DNA from: Bin5 sp965204705
GTDB taxonomy: Bacteria; Chloroflexota; Anaerolineae; Caldilineales; Caldilineaceae
NCBI GenBank assembly: GCA_965204705.1
Contig: OZ242006.1
Location: 2,108,001 to 2,172,000, forward strand
Length of the DNA stretch: 64,000 bases
Direction: 5' to 3'
Position numbers and translations under genes: made by a program. Positions 41,641 to 51,484 of the stretch are shown here, piece by piece. Under the pieces are notes generated by a model. It was not told where the DNA came from, made no database searches, and saw only the letters and a program-made list of their open reading frames with translations. The number at the start of each line of letters is the position of its first letter. Position 1 is the stretch's first letter.

Positions 41641-42561
41641 ATGGCGACCCAAACCAGCCTGAACAGACAGACACCGTCACTCTTGGAAACTCTCCAACTG
41701 CGCCTGCTGCCCGAAGGATCTGCCAGCGCCATTCGCTACCTCGCGCTCCTGATGATCCTGGTGCTTGCCGGCATCTCCCTCTTCCCGCTCTACTGGGCTC
41801 TGATTACCAGTTTCAAGCATCCCTCAGACGTCGCCACCATACCCCCTTCCTTTGTGTTAACGCGCCCCGTCCTCAAAAACTACATCGACCTCATGACAGG
41901 AAGCGGCGTTGCCAACTCGCCTGTATTGAAATGGTTCTGGAACAGCGTCTTTACGGGTGCAGTCTTTACGCTGGGCGTAGTCCTCGTGGCCTCTCTCGCC
42001 GGCTATAGCTTCGCCCGCAAACGTTTTCCGGGACGCGACAAACTGTTCTGGCTCATCATCAGCACGATGCTTGTCCCGGCTTGGTCGACTCTGATCGCCT
42101 CATATGTCCTGACCTTGAAACTTGGCATGCACGATACCTACTGGGCACTGATCCTGCCGGGTCTGGCCTCTCCCTTCGCCCTCTTCCTCTTCCGCCAGTT
42201 CGCCGTGACACTGCCGGACGAACTGTTCCAGGCCGCCCGCATCGACGGCGCCCATGAATTGCAGCTCTGGTACTTGATCACCCTTCCCCTGTCCAGGCCT
42301 GTTCTGGCAACGCTTGCCATCTTTACCTTTACCTACCATTGGAACGACTTTCTTTGGCCCCTGCTGGTGCTGAATAAACCACAAATCTACACCATGCCCG
42401 TGGGCGTATCCATCATCATGTTCCAGCTGAAAGGCACCGGCCCCGCCTATGGAATAGGTATGTCCGCCGCCATTCTCATGTCGGTTCTGCCGATTGTCGC
42501 ATTCATACTGATGCAAAAACAGATGATCCAGGGGATCACCATCGGGTCACTGAAGGGATAG
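41641..42561 (+). CDS. ABC transporter permease, MalG type
   Basis: 306 residues and six helices, partner of the preceding permease. It has the EAA-loop FQAARIDGAHELQLWYLITLPLSRP and the CUT1-type start ALLMILVLAGISLFPLYWALITSFK. It begins 15 bases after the upstream stop. The next gene (PhyH) follows after 30 bases with its own ribosome site, so the transporter and dioxygenases appear to be one transcription unit. Confidence 0.92.
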   Translation: MATQTSLNRQTPSLLETLQLRLLPEGSASAIRYLALLMILVLAGISLFPLYWALITSFKHPSDVATIPPSFVLTRPVLKNYIDLMTGSGVANSPVLKWFWNSVFTGAVFTLGVVLVASLAGYSFARKRFPGRDKLFWLIISTMLVPAWSTLIASYVLTLKLGMHDTYWALILPGLASPFALFLFRQFAVTLPDELFQAARIDGAHELQLWYLITLPLSRPVLATLAIFTFTYHWNDFLWPLLVLNKPQIYTMPVGVSIIMFQLKGTGPAYGIGMSAAILMSVLPIVAFILMQKQMIQGITIGSLKG

Positions 42562-42591
42562 ATTAGCCAGCGCTATCGCAAGGAGCTTTCC

Positions 42592-43497
42592 GTGGATTAC
42601 AGTCACATTGAAAAACCAGACCTGGGCTATCGCTATGAATTCAGCATCGACGAATTGGATGCCATGAATGAATGTGTGGAAGCACACGGCTTCGCCATCA
42701 TAAAGAACGTCTTGACTGAAGAGCTGGTGCAGGACCTTCAGGAATCCGTGGTGGAGGTCCTCGATCCGGACGGCACGTTGGGCGCGGGAAACAGCTTTAC
42801 GCACACTGCCTTTGTCGAACATTCCCCCGCCTCCTGGAAACTGTTCGAACATGAGCCGTTCATGCGCGTGAACCGCTTCTATTGCGGCGATGGCGGGTTG
42901 ACCATTCACCGCTCCGCCGCCATTATCCGCAATCCCGGCTCCGATCCGCTGGGATGGCACACAGACTGGCATGGATTTTCGGAGGGACCGCCGCAAAACG
43001 CAGGAGATGTGCTCAATAAGTTCCTTTTGCCCTCCGGGCTCTGGTTCTACATCACCGGCTCCTTCCCCAAGCACGGCGGCCTGGCCGTCATCGAGGATTC
43101 CCACGTGGAAGACTGGGAAGGGCCCGAAGGCTTCCAGCTGACCCCGGACAAGCGCTCATTTCACCCTGAAGGAACAGAGCCGCACAGCTACGTCGGCTTC
43201 GATGTGCCCGGCATGGTACCCCTCTTCGGCGAGCCGGTTGACCAGCTCGTCTTCGCCACGCGCACGTACCACGCCGCCTTTCCCAACCGCATCGACCGCG
43301 TCCGGCTCTCCTGCGGCGTCGGCTTCCGCCCTAAGGAGTACAAGATAGACGCGCCCTGGCCGCTCCCCGAAACGTCGAAAGCCTTCATAAAGGCGCTTCC
43401 CCAGCGTTTTCAGCACTACGTGGAGGAATATACCGGCATCCAGAACGACTGGCGGCCCGACGATGCCGAACCGCAAGCCGACGCCATGATGGGGTAG
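42592..43497 (+). CDS. Phytanoyl-CoA dioxygenase family protein, tandem copy 1
   Basis: 301 residues, Fe(II)/2-oxoglutarate dioxygenase. The triad is H123-T-D125 in LGWHTDWHGF and distal H227 in TYHAAFPNRIDRVRLSCG, with the following Arg for 2-oxoglutarate. The GTG start has AAGGAG at 42580-42585. It begins MDYSHIEKPDLGYRYEF and ends DAMMG, as do the next two genes. It is 30 bases from the MalG-type permease, suggesting that the imported compound or its product is hydroxylated. The substrate is unknown. Confidence 0.88.
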   Translation: MDYSHIEKPDLGYRYEFSIDELDAMNECVEAHGFAIIKNVLTEELVQDLQESVVEVLDPDGTLGAGNSFTHTAFVEHSPASWKLFEHEPFMRVNRFYCGDGGLTIHRSAAIIRNPGSDPLGWHTDWHGFSEGPPQNAGDVLNKFLLPSGLWFYITGSFPKHGGLAVIEDSHVEDWEGPEGFQLTPDKRSFHPEGTEPHSYVGFDVPGMVPLFGEPVDQLVFATRTYHAAFPNRIDRVRLSCGVGFRPKEYKIDAPWPLPETSKAFIKALPQRFQHYVEEYTGIQNDWRPDDAEPQADAMMG

Positions 43498-43638
43498 TGC
43501 TGAGCGTTCAGCCGCCACTCTTTAGCCGAGGCTGCTTCCCTTCAATCGAAGATCGCCCCTCTTTGGTAAGCGGCGGCGTTTTCCAACGCGTGGTCATAGG
43601 ACCGGTGCAGGACAATCCTGGAGATAGTGGAGAACTGA

Positions 43639-44526
43639 ATGGACTACAGCCACATCAAAAAACCCGAACTTGGCTACCGCTACGAGTTCACTCTCGACGA
43701 GTTGGACGCCGCCCAGGACTGCGTCGAGGCCCACGGCTTCGCCATCGTCAAAAAGGTACTCCCCCCTGAACTGCTGCAGGAGCTCCAGGAGTCGGTCAAA
43801 CAGGTTCTTGACCCGGACGACACACTGGGAGAAGGAAACAGTTCCACCCACCCCTCCTTCATCGAACACTCTCCAGCCATGTGGAAGCTGCTCGACCACG
43901 AGCCCTACATGCGCGCCCAGCGGGCCTTCTGCCCTTACGAGGACATTTCCATCCTTCGCACCGCCGCGATCCTGCGCAATCCCGGATCCGCGCCGCTCGC
44001 ATGGCACACCGACTTCTGCGGCTTCTCCAACGGTCCCCGCACCTTCTCAGGCGACGTACTGAACCGCGGCCCTTGGCCGTCCGGCCTCTGGTTCTACATC
44101 ACCGGCTCCAATCCCAAACACGGTGGCCTTGCACTCATCGAGGACTCCCACACCGAGGACTGGACGCCCCCTGAAGGCTTCCAATTCACGCCGGATCGAC
44201 GCTCCTTCCACAAGAAGGGGACCGAACCGAATAGGTACGTCGGCTTCGACGTGCCCGGACTGGTGCCAATCTTTACCGATCCCTGCGACCAAATCATATT
44301 CGCTTCCCGTACCTACCATGCCGCCTTCCCCAACCGCATTGATCGCGTTCGGCTTTCCTGTGCCGTCATCTACCGCCCGCGTGACTTCAAAATCGATGCT
44401 CCATGGCCCCTCTCCGAGGACGCACAGGCCTTTCTGAAGGCTTTCCCCCAGCGATTGCAACCCTATGTTGATGGCTACGTTGGGATCGACGACGACTGGA
44501 GTGGTGATGAAGGAATGATGGGATAG
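43639..44526 (+). CDS. Phytanoyl-CoA dioxygenase family protein, tandem copy 2
   Basis: 295 residues, clearly paralogous to its neighbours along the whole length (MDYSHIKKPELGYRYEFTLDELDAAQDCVEAHGFAIVKK). The iron ligands are in LAWHTDFCGFSNG and the distal His in TYHAAFPNRIDRVRLSCA. Differences cluster between the two motifs (SNPKHGGLALIEDSHTEDWTPPEGFQF), where substrate contacts lie in this family. ATG is preceded by GGAGA in TGGAGATAGTGGAG. Confidence 0.88.
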   Translation: MDYSHIKKPELGYRYEFTLDELDAAQDCVEAHGFAIVKKVLPPELLQELQESVKQVLDPDDTLGEGNSSTHPSFIEHSPAMWKLLDHEPYMRAQRAFCPYEDISILRTAAILRNPGSAPLAWHTDFCGFSNGPRTFSGDVLNRGPWPSGLWFYITGSNPKHGGLALIEDSHTEDWTPPEGFQFTPDRRSFHKKGTEPNRYVGFDVPGLVPIFTDPCDQIIFASRTYHAAFPNRIDRVRLSCAVIYRPRDFKIDAPWPLSEDAQAFLKAFPQRLQPYVDGYVGIDDDWSGDEGMMG

Positions 44527-44703
44527 GTGAAGCAGGCGGCTCCAACTGCCGTCAAGACGCCGCCACACATGCCCCTCCGCCTGGTGGCGTTTCAACAACG
44601 CGAACTGTAAGCCTGGTCCGGGCACTGAGTTGAATATGCCTGACAGGTTGATGGCCGTGCTAACCCGCAACCGCCTTGAGCCTTACGTCAAAAGGAGTCT
44701 TGA

Positions 44704-45603
44704 ATGGACTACAGTCAAATCCAGAAGCCTGAACTGGGCTACCGCTATGAGTTCACGCTGGACGAACTGGACGCCGCGCAGGCCTGCGTCCAGGCCCACG
44801 GATTCGCGATTGTCAAGAATGTGCTTTCCGACGAGCTCGTATCCGAGCTGCAGGAGTCCGTCAGGCAAGTGATCGACCCGGACGACTCGCTCGGCGAAGG
44901 CAATAGTTTCACCCACACCTCTTTCATCGAACACTCCCCCGCCATGTGGAAAATGTTCGACCACGAACCCTTCATGCGGGCCCAGCGCGTCTTCTGCCAG
45001 GCCGAAGAGCTAACCATCAACCGCACCGCCGCCATCATTCGCAATCCCGGCTCCGACCCCCTCACATGGCACACCGACTTCTGCGGCTTCTCCGACGGCC
45101 CGCCCACCTTCTCAGGAGACATCCTCAATCGCGGACCCTGGCCCTCCGGCCTCTGGTTCTACATCACCGGCTCCCATCCCAAGCACGGCGGACTTGCCGT
45201 AATTGCAGACTCCCACGTCGAAGGCTGGGAAGGCCCCGAAGGCTTCCAGCTGACCCCAGACCAGCGCTCCTTCCACCGCATCGGGACCGAACCCGAGGGC
45301 TACGTAGGCTTCGACGTGCCCGGAATGGTGCCCCTCTTCACCGATCCTGGCGATGAAATCATCTTCGCCTCCCGCACCTATCACTCCGCCTTCCCAAACC
45401 GCATCGACCGCGTCCGCCTCTCCTGCGGCATAGGTCTGCGCCCCCGCGACTACCCCGTAAACGCGCCCTGGCCGCTCTCAGACGACGCCGAGGCCTTCCT
45501 GAAGGCCTTTCCGGACCACCTGCAGCCAATGGTCAAGGACTATGTTGGCATCGACACCGCTTGGCACGGCGACGACCCTATGGATGACGCCATGATGGGC
45601 TAG
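44704..45603 (+). CDS. Phytanoyl-CoA dioxygenase family protein, tandem copy 3
   Basis: 299 residues. It starts MDYSQIQKPELGYRYEF and ends DDAMMG. The triad is in LTWHTDFCGFSDG and TYHSAFPNRIDRVRLSCG. It appears closer to copy 2 than to copy 1, so copy 2/3 may be the younger duplication. AAAGGAG lies just before the ATG. The 177-base spacer from copy 2 contains no gene. Confidence 0.88.
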   Translation: MDYSQIQKPELGYRYEFTLDELDAAQACVQAHGFAIVKNVLSDELVSELQESVRQVIDPDDSLGEGNSFTHTSFIEHSPAMWKMFDHEPFMRAQRVFCQAEELTINRTAAIIRNPGSDPLTWHTDFCGFSDGPPTFSGDILNRGPWPSGLWFYITGSHPKHGGLAVIADSHVEGWEGPEGFQLTPDQRSFHRIGTEPEGYVGFDVPGMVPLFTDPGDEIIFASRTYHSAFPNRIDRVRLSCGIGLRPRDYPVNAPWPLSDDAEAFLKAFPDHLQPMVKDYVGIDTAWHGDDPMDDAMMG

Positions 45604-45761
45604 GGATCAGTTCTGACTGAACCGCTCGTCCTGAAGTCGATCTGAAGGGCGAGCGTCAAATCCTGCTCTCGTGAAGGGCAGTAACACTACTACCAAATAA
45701 TTCCAAGTTAATCCCGGCTGACCGGTGGTAGTCTTCGGGTCTAGTCAAACACTTCTACCTG

Positions 45762-46730
45762 CTAATTCGCGCTACTCTCCAACCTGACCGAAGCAACCTG
45801 CCTCCCGTCCAGGTCGAACGCTTCCCACTCCTCCGTCCCGCGAAAACTCAGCGACTCGAACCAGGATCGCTTTTCCTCATCTTCAATCGAAACGACCGCG
45901 TAGCAATCGGTGCCGCCTAGCTCCTGCGATTTCCCGACCGCCGCCTGCACCAACTCTTCCCATACACCCGAAAAGCGGGCATGGGCGAATCCGTCAACCT
46001 GAAATGCGCCCTGTTCGTCCCTGCGCGTCGTCGATAACCCCACCACCTTCCCCTCCCCAGTCTTGGCCGCAAACCAATCACCGCTGCCACCCAACCTGAC
46101 ATTCTCAAAGCGCACAAAGAGACCCATACAAGAATTCTGCGTTGCATAGCGCGTTGAAAACGTCATTGTATTCGCGTCCAGCACCTGCCAGTCATGCGGA
46201 CTGTGGATCAACGGGATGATAGGAATCCTGTCCGCGGGAGACGCCTCGACAACGGTTGCCTCCCCTCCTCCCCTGAAGTAATCGACCAGGAAAGCTTCGG
46301 GCGACGCCCCGCTCAGGATATTAGCCATAACATTGGCTCCGGCTAGCTTGCGCCACCCCAGCCGGTGGTAGACTCGCGCCGCCGCCGGGTTGACCGTCCC
46401 CAGGAAAAACGCCTCGCCCCCTGCCGCACGGAATTCTTCCACCGCCTGCCTGCATAGCTCTGTCGCGATGCCTCTTCCTCGAAACTCGGGATCTGTGGCA
46501 ACTTCGCTGAATCCTGCCAGAGTCGGAACTGTCCTCGACTGCATCGTAAAGCACGTGCTTGCCAGGCTTTTTCCCTCTCTTCGCAAGTAGAGCGTACCCC
46601 CGTTATGCTCCTCTTCAGCCCCCAGGAATACTTCGCGCGCTATATCGGGCAATACCTCCCCGAAAATGGACGCCCAGAAAGGAAACAGTTCGTCAATCAA
46701 CTCTTCCGGGATCGGGACTTCGTATCGCAT
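45762..46730 (-). CDS. GNAT family N-acetyltransferase
   Basis: 322 residues. The N-terminal half has the acetyl-CoA binding motif A (ATDPEFRGRGIATELCRQAVEEF) and motif B (NPAAARVYHRLGWRKL). The C-terminal 150 residues are longer than a single GNAT domain and may be a degenerate second one (FENVRLGGSGDWFAAKTGEGKVVGLS). The frame is open 43 codons further upstream, but ATG 46730 has AAGGTGG 6 bases before it and gives the family start MRYEVPIPEELIDELFPFW. It lies 168 bases downstream of dinB on the same strand. The substrate is unknown. Confidence 0.82.
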   Translation of the reverse strand: MRYEVPIPEELIDELFPFWASIFGEVLPDIAREVFLGAEEEHNGGTLYLRREGKSLASTCFTMQSRTVPTLAGFSEVATDPEFRGRGIATELCRQAVEEFRAAGGEAFFLGTVNPAAARVYHRLGWRKLAGANVMANILSGASPEAFLVDYFRGGGEATVVEASPADRIPIIPLIHSPHDWQVLDANTMTFSTRYATQNSCMGLFVRFENVRLGGSGDWFAAKTGEGKVVGLSTTRRDEQGAFQVDGFAHARFSGVWEELVQAAVGKSQELGGTDCYAVVSIEDEEKRSWFESLSFRGTEEWEAFDLDGRQVASVRLESSAN

Positions 46731-46898
46731 TGAAACCACCTTTACGCTGTGCGGTCCATCAGGAAACACACCGAACAGACTCTCTCGATTCCCGCCGACC
46801 CTCTGGCCGAAAACCGGACTCCCAACGCCAGAACTATGAACCCAAACACGAAACGTCATCCATGCTTCGAATCGCGGTGAGCATGTCCCTACTCGGCC

Positions 46899-48080
46899 TC
46901 ACAGGTCGCTCCCGCGCCTGATTGCGTCCGCGCCGAATCTCTTCCTCAGCCCCTTCACTGCCTCATTCAACTGGTCCTCTTTGGCCCGCGCCCCCGGGTC
47001 CGCAGCCATATCAAATATGCTCATCTGCCTAACAGCCGGTACCAGCCCGCTGCATCCGACCCCAATCAACCGCACCGCCGCCCCCTCCGGCCGGTTTGAC
47101 GCCAGCAGGTCCAGAGAGATACTGTAAATCTCCTCTTCGTCGTCCACGGGATGTGAGGGCGTCGTCTGCCGCGTCTGCGTGGTGAAGTCAGTCCAGCGCA
47201 ACTTCAAACTGACAGTGCGCGCCGCCAGCCCGCCGCGCCGCAGACGTGCGCCTACCTGGTCTGACTGCTGACGCAGCGCCCGTCGCAACGTCTCCGTATC
47301 AACCACATCCTCTACAAAAGTCGTCTCTTGGCTGATCGACTTGGCCTCCCGCTCAGTGACAACCGGCCGCTGGTCGACCCCCTGCGCCTGCCTCTGCAGA
47401 TCCCGGCCAAGCTTCCCCAACTGCTGCGTCAGCACCTCAGCAGACGCCTCAAGAACATCGCTGACCTTGCGTATGCCGAGCGTCTCCAGCCTCTCCCTTG
47501 TACGCGGACCGACCCCCCACAACGCGTCAACCGGCAACGGCGCCAAAAACTCAGCCTCCCTACCCGGCGGAACCACCTGGATCGCCCTTGGGTAGTCGCC
47601 CGACTGGACCGCCGCTTTACCAACGTCAGTGGCGATCTTGGCCACCAGCTTATTCGTTGCAACCCCTAGCGAAGAGGGCAGACCCAGCCTCTCCTCGACC
47701 TGCCTCTGCAGCGTCTTTGCCAGTTCAGATGCGTACTCTGGCCGCTCCGTCACTTCAAGAAATGCTTCATCGATCGAGAGCTGCTCGACTCGGGGCGTCA
47801 CACCTTGCAGAATCTCCATCACGCGCCCAGAAAACTGCCCATACTCCCGCATGTCCGGCGGCAGGACGCGCAACTCCGGGCACAATCGCACCGCCTGCGC
47901 CATGCCCATCGCCGAACGAATGCCGTACCGTCGCGCCGCGTAGGAGCACGAAGAGACTACCCCTCGGCTCTCAGGCCGCCCGCCAACCGCAAACGGAACG
48001 CCCTTCAATTCAGGGTGCCGCAACTCTTCAACCGCACAGTAAAAGGCGTCGAGATCGAAGTGGAGAATCTTTCGAACCAT
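46899..48080 (-). CDS. dinB: DNA polymerase IV (Y-family)
   Basis: 393-residue translesion polymerase. The catalytic acids are D9 in ILHFDLDAFYCAVE and D104-E105 in LSIDEAFLEV. The YAARRYGIRSAM finger motif, a helix-hairpin-helix (LWGVGPRTRERLETLGIRKVSDVL) and the little-finger domain are present. Normal length. No beta-clamp motif could be picked with confidence at the C-terminus (RFGADAIRRGSDL). No LexA-type box was recognised in the short upstream region. Confidence 0.94.
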   Translation of the reverse strand: MVRKILHFDLDAFYCAVEELRHPELKGVPFAVGGRPESRGVVSSCSYAARRYGIRSAMGMAQAVRLCPELRVLPPDMREYGQFSGRVMEILQGVTPRVEQLSIDEAFLEVTERPEYASELAKTLQRQVEERLGLPSSLGVATNKLVAKIATDVGKAAVQSGDYPRAIQVVPPGREAEFLAPLPVDALWGVGPRTRERLETLGIRKVSDVLEASAEVLTQQLGKLGRDLQRQAQGVDQRPVVTEREAKSISQETTFVEDVVDTETLRRALRQQSDQVGARLRRGGLAARTVSLKLRWTDFTTQTRQTTPSHPVDDEEEIYSISLDLLASNRPEGAAVRLIGVGCSGLVPAVRQMSIFDMAADPGARAKEDQLNEAVKGLRKRFGADAIRRGSDL

Positions 48081-48287
48081 CCCAGTGCCCCTCAGCTAAC
48101 CCCCGCCCACCTCATGTCTCGTCACGCCCGTATTTTAGCACATCTGCCCTTGGCCCTTTTGGCGACTATCAGAAAGGCCGGATATGATGTGCCTCATAAG
48201 AGGGATTGCACCCACTTGACAAGACTCTGTCTTGGGCAAACGGCAACTTCCCTCCTGTCCACTGCTCCCCTTGCAAAGGCTAATCAC

Positions 48288-49250
48288 ATGAGGGACATGC
48301 CGCGCAGAAGTCCTTTCGTCCCAACTTCGTCTCGAGGCGGGGACGATACTGGCAATGCGCGCGGTACCGCGCTCCTCATCAGCCTGCTGATGATAGACAG
48401 CCTGCACTATGTTTTTGCCCGCCTCGTCTTCCCCTACATTGCGCCCGCCTTGGGCGCCTTCTACATAATCGCTGTCGCCTTGGTCGAAGTCGGCCTGATC
48501 GGCCTCCTGACGCGTCGACTCCGCCTGGCTCCCCTCCGTCGCATGTGGCCCACTTTCCTCGCCATCGGCATGTGCGTGGCCGTCAGTACAAGACTCAACT
48601 ATGAGGCCATGGCCTTTATGGACCCGGGCGTCGCTGCCATGGTTGGCAAGATGACAGTCCTCTTCAGCCTCGGCTTCGGCCTATTTTGGTTGGGCGAACG
48701 CTTCACCCTTCTGCAAGGAGTCGGTTCCGCAATTGCCGTCGTCGGGCTTGCCGTCATCTCCTTCCAGCCTGGCGACTACCTCGGACTCGGCACAATGATG
48801 ATACTCTGCTCCACCTTCATCTACGCCCTGCACGCTGCCCTGACCAAACGCAACATGGGGGAAGTCGACCTGCTCAACTTTTTCTTCTACCGCCTTCTCC
48901 TTACCGCGGCATTCCTCGCACTCTTCAACATCGCCCGCGGCGACTTCGCGCTGCCCTCGGCCCAGGCCTTTCCCATACTCCTTCTTGTCGGCACCGTCGA
49001 CGTCGTCGTCAGCCGATTCCTCTATTACTGGACGCTGCGTAAACTCGACATGAGCATCTTCGCAGTTGCCCTGGCAGCCAGCCCCGTCGCGGCCGTACTC
49101 TGGTCCCAACTCCTGTTCGACGTCTTCCCTACGCCCCAGCAGCTCCTCGGAGGCTTCGCCATCCTGTGGGGCGTCGCCGTCGTTACCTCCGCGCCGGTTC
49201 TGGAACGAAGAATGCGGCGACGCGCCGAAGCGGCAGACGCCCCCTCTTGA
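48288..49250 (+). CDS. EamA/DMT family transporter
   Basis: 320 residues with about ten membrane helices in two EamA repeats, e.g. LLISLLMIDSLHYVFARLVFPYIAPALGAFYIIAVALVEVG and LNYEAMAFMDPGVAAMVGKMTVLFSLGFGLFWLGERFTLLQ. The C-terminal tail is basic (RRMRRRAEAADAPS). The open frame runs far upstream, but only from about ATG 48288 does it look like the family. Another ATG lies 3 codons later. Divergent from dinB. The substrate is unknown. Confidence 0.85.
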   Translation: MRDMPRRSPFVPTSSRGGDDTGNARGTALLISLLMIDSLHYVFARLVFPYIAPALGAFYIIAVALVEVGLIGLLTRRLRLAPLRRMWPTFLAIGMCVAVSTRLNYEAMAFMDPGVAAMVGKMTVLFSLGFGLFWLGERFTLLQGVGSAIAVVGLAVISFQPGDYLGLGTMMILCSTFIYALHAALTKRNMGEVDLLNFFFYRLLLTAAFLALFNIARGDFALPSAQAFPILLLVGTVDVVVSRFLYYWTLRKLDMSIFAVALAASPVAAVLWSQLLFDVFPTPQQLLGGFAILWGVAVVTSAPVLERRMRRRAEAADAPS

Positions 49251-49418
49251 CGTTCCTGCCAGTCTATCCCCAGCGCGCAAGACCGCACCAGGCCTCCCTC
49301 GCAGCCCTGTATGGACAGGCTCCGTGCTATTCGATTGCAGTAAAGGGGTGACAAACGGGGTAAGCGTTTTGACTTCGGTGAACGGCAGGAGGACCTCTCG
49401 TTTCCGCCCCACGCAAAC

Positions 49419-50084
49419 CTAGCGGTGTCCGCCAATGACAACGATGAACTCGCCCAACAGCTTCTTGCCTTCGATGGCCTTTAGCAGGGCGGAGACTGTT
49501 CCCCGCTGCACCTGTTCGTGCAGCTTCGTCAAATCGTTTGCCAGCGCAGCCGGCCGGTCACCGTACACTGCCAGCGCATCCGACAAAAATGCCGCCAGCC
49601 GGTGCTGGCTCTCGTAAAAGACCAGCGTGTGCGGCGAGTCTGCGTCTACCTCCAGAAAACGCCGTCGCCCCGCCGACTTCCGCGGCGCAAAACCGCGAAA
49701 TGTAAAGCTGTGCAAAGGCAGTCCGGAAAGCACAAGCGCCGTAATCAGACCCGTAGGTCCAGGTATGGCAGAGACTGACAGCCCCTCTTCCAGAGCCCGC
49801 CGCACCGCCGTAAAACCCGGATCGGAGATGCCCGGCGTACCCGCGTTCGTGACGACCGCAACCGAACGCCCGTCCCGCAGCGCGCCGACGATCCGCTCGA
49901 CCGCTTTCGCCTCATTGTGCTCGTGGTATGAAAATTGGGGTGTGTCAATCTCGTGGTGCTTCAGCAACCGGCCGGTCTTGCGCGTGTCCTCCGCCGCAAT
50001 CAGATCGACCGATCGCAGCGTTTCCAGGGCTCTCAGCGAAATATCGCCGAGGTTCCCAATTGGCGTGGCGACCAGATAGAGCAT
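49419..50084 (-). CDS. rsmI: 16S rRNA (cytidine 1402-2'-O)-methyltransferase
   Basis: 221-residue SAM-dependent enzyme of the tetrapyrrole-methylase fold that modifies C1402 in the ribosomal decoding centre. It has LYLVATPIGNLGDISLRALETL, EDTRKTGRLLKHHEI, YHEHNEA and IPGPTGLITALVLSGLP. The SAM loop reads TNAGTPGISDPG, with Asn where most have Asp (SDAGTPG). It is about 60 residues shorter than E. coli RsmI and ends after GEFIVVIGG, as in many Gram-positive-type homologues. It is 107 bases downstream of the aminotransferase gene on the same strand. Confidence 0.92.
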   Translation of the reverse strand: MLYLVATPIGNLGDISLRALETLRSVDLIAAEDTRKTGRLLKHHEIDTPQFSYHEHNEAKAVERIVGALRDGRSVAVVTNAGTPGISDPGFTAVRRALEEGLSVSAIPGPTGLITALVLSGLPLHSFTFRGFAPRKSAGRRRFLEVDADSPHTLVFYESQHRLAAFLSDALAVYGDRPAALANDLTKLHEQVQRGTVSALLKAIEGKKLLGEFIVVIGGHR

Positions 50085-50191
50085 GTCAGTCTGTCAACCA
50101 CCCGGCCGGTAGTCCCCTCCAACCGACCCCTCCGCAAAGACTGTCGGGCGACCGCACTTCCGGTTCGCCCTGAGTAGGAAATCCAGGTCCA

Positions 50192-51370
50192 TCACTGGTC
50201 CCCGGCTGCAAACGCCTCAATCGCGGCAAACAGGCGCTCCAGATCCGAAGGCCAAACCTCGCCCATGTGCCCGATTCGGAACGCTTTGCCCTTATACGGA
50301 CCGTACCCGTTGGCAACCTGCATATCCCGGGATCCCAGGAACCGGTTGAGTTCCTCCATATCCAGCCCTCTGCCGTTCTTGACAGTCGTTACCGTGTCAG
50401 ACTCGTACCCGCTCTCCGCCATCAGTCCGAAGCCGTTTGTTACGGCCCATTCTCGGCTCATCTGCCCACAGAACGCGTGCCTGCCGTAGCGGGCCTCCAG
50501 GCCCTCAGCGAATATCCGATCAAGCTGTACGCTCAGCGCCCGCAGCAAAGAGATAGCCGGAGTGGCCGGTGTCGTGCTCCGCTGGCGGTACTTCTCCAAC
50601 TGCAAAAAGTCGAAATACCAACCGCGATTGGACACCGTCGCCGCCCGCTCCATCAAACGGTCGCTTACTGCCGCAAATGCCAGTCCCGGCGGCACAGCCA
50701 AAGCCTTCTGCGAGGAAGTCAGCAGCAGATCCAGCCCCCACTCGTCAAAGGGCAGCTTCACCCCACTGAAAGAGGAAACCGCATCCACCAGGATCAGCGT
50801 CTCCGGGCTGACTCGCCGCACACACGCCGCGATAGCGTCGACCGGGCTCGCAACGCCCGTGCTCGTCTCATTGTGAACCACCGTGATCGCGTCCACCGGC
50901 CCGTCGGCAAGCGCGGCCAGCACCGCCTCCTCAACCTGTGCCGGCTTCACAGCCGTACACCACGGCGCCTCCACCGCGATCGCCTCTTTGCCGCATCCCT
51001 CAGATACATCATGCCATCGCTGGCTGAACGCCCCATTCACAAAATTGATCACCCGCTCGCCGACCGCGTTCCGAATCGCAGCCTCCTGTAACCCAGAACC
51101 CGACGCCGCAACCGTAAAGACCCGCGTCTCCGTATGGTACAGCTGTTGCAGCTGCTCGCTGCACTTTCCAAAGAGCGACTCTAGTTCATCGCTGCGGTGG
51201 CCGATCATCGGCGCGCCCTGAGCAGCCAGCGTCGCTGGATGCACGTCGGTCGGGCCCGGCACAAAAAGCCTCTGTGGCGGCTTGTCCGCTGGCGTCACGA
51301 AATTTGCCCTCTCCAACCCAACCTTCGACAAGCTGTCAGTGGCCTTCGAACTTTGAACCGTAGCAGTCAT
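50192..51370 (-). CDS. Class V aminotransferase (alanine-glyoxylate/serine-pyruvate type)
   Basis: 392-residue PLP enzyme. The N-terminus (LFVPGPTDVHPATLAAQGAPMIGHRSDEL) and the PLP lysine in LLLTSSQKALAVPPGLAF are typical of alanine-glyoxylate or serine-glyoxylate aminotransferases. VVHNETSTGVASPVDAI and LILVDAVSSFSG give the cofactor Asp. The C-terminal FRIGHMGEVWPSDLERLFAAIE is conserved. It likely transaminates glyoxylate or pyruvate. Located between the SRAP gene and rsmI on the minus strand with spacers of about 110 bases, so it may be co-transcribed. Confidence 0.9.
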   Translation of the reverse strand: MTATVQSSKATDSLSKVGLERANFVTPADKPPQRLFVPGPTDVHPATLAAQGAPMIGHRSDELESLFGKCSEQLQQLYHTETRVFTVAASGSGLQEAAIRNAVGERVINFVNGAFSQRWHDVSEGCGKEAIAVEAPWCTAVKPAQVEEAVLAALADGPVDAITVVHNETSTGVASPVDAIAACVRRVSPETLILVDAVSSFSGVKLPFDEWGLDLLLTSSQKALAVPPGLAFAAVSDRLMERAATVSNRGWYFDFLQLEKYRQRSTTPATPAISLLRALSVQLDRIFAEGLEARYGRHAFCGQMSREWAVTNGFGLMAESGYESDTVTTVKNGRGLDMEELNRFLGSRDMQVANGYGPYKGKAFRIGHMGEVWPSDLERLFAAIEAFAAGDQ

Positions 51371-51484
51371 CGATCTGAATTTCCTCTATGTCAACTTACT
51401 ATACGGTACAGCAAAAAAATGAGCACGCCTTTGATATCCGGTTTCGGGTCTCCAAAAGCGCAACAGACCCGAATAGAACTTCCC

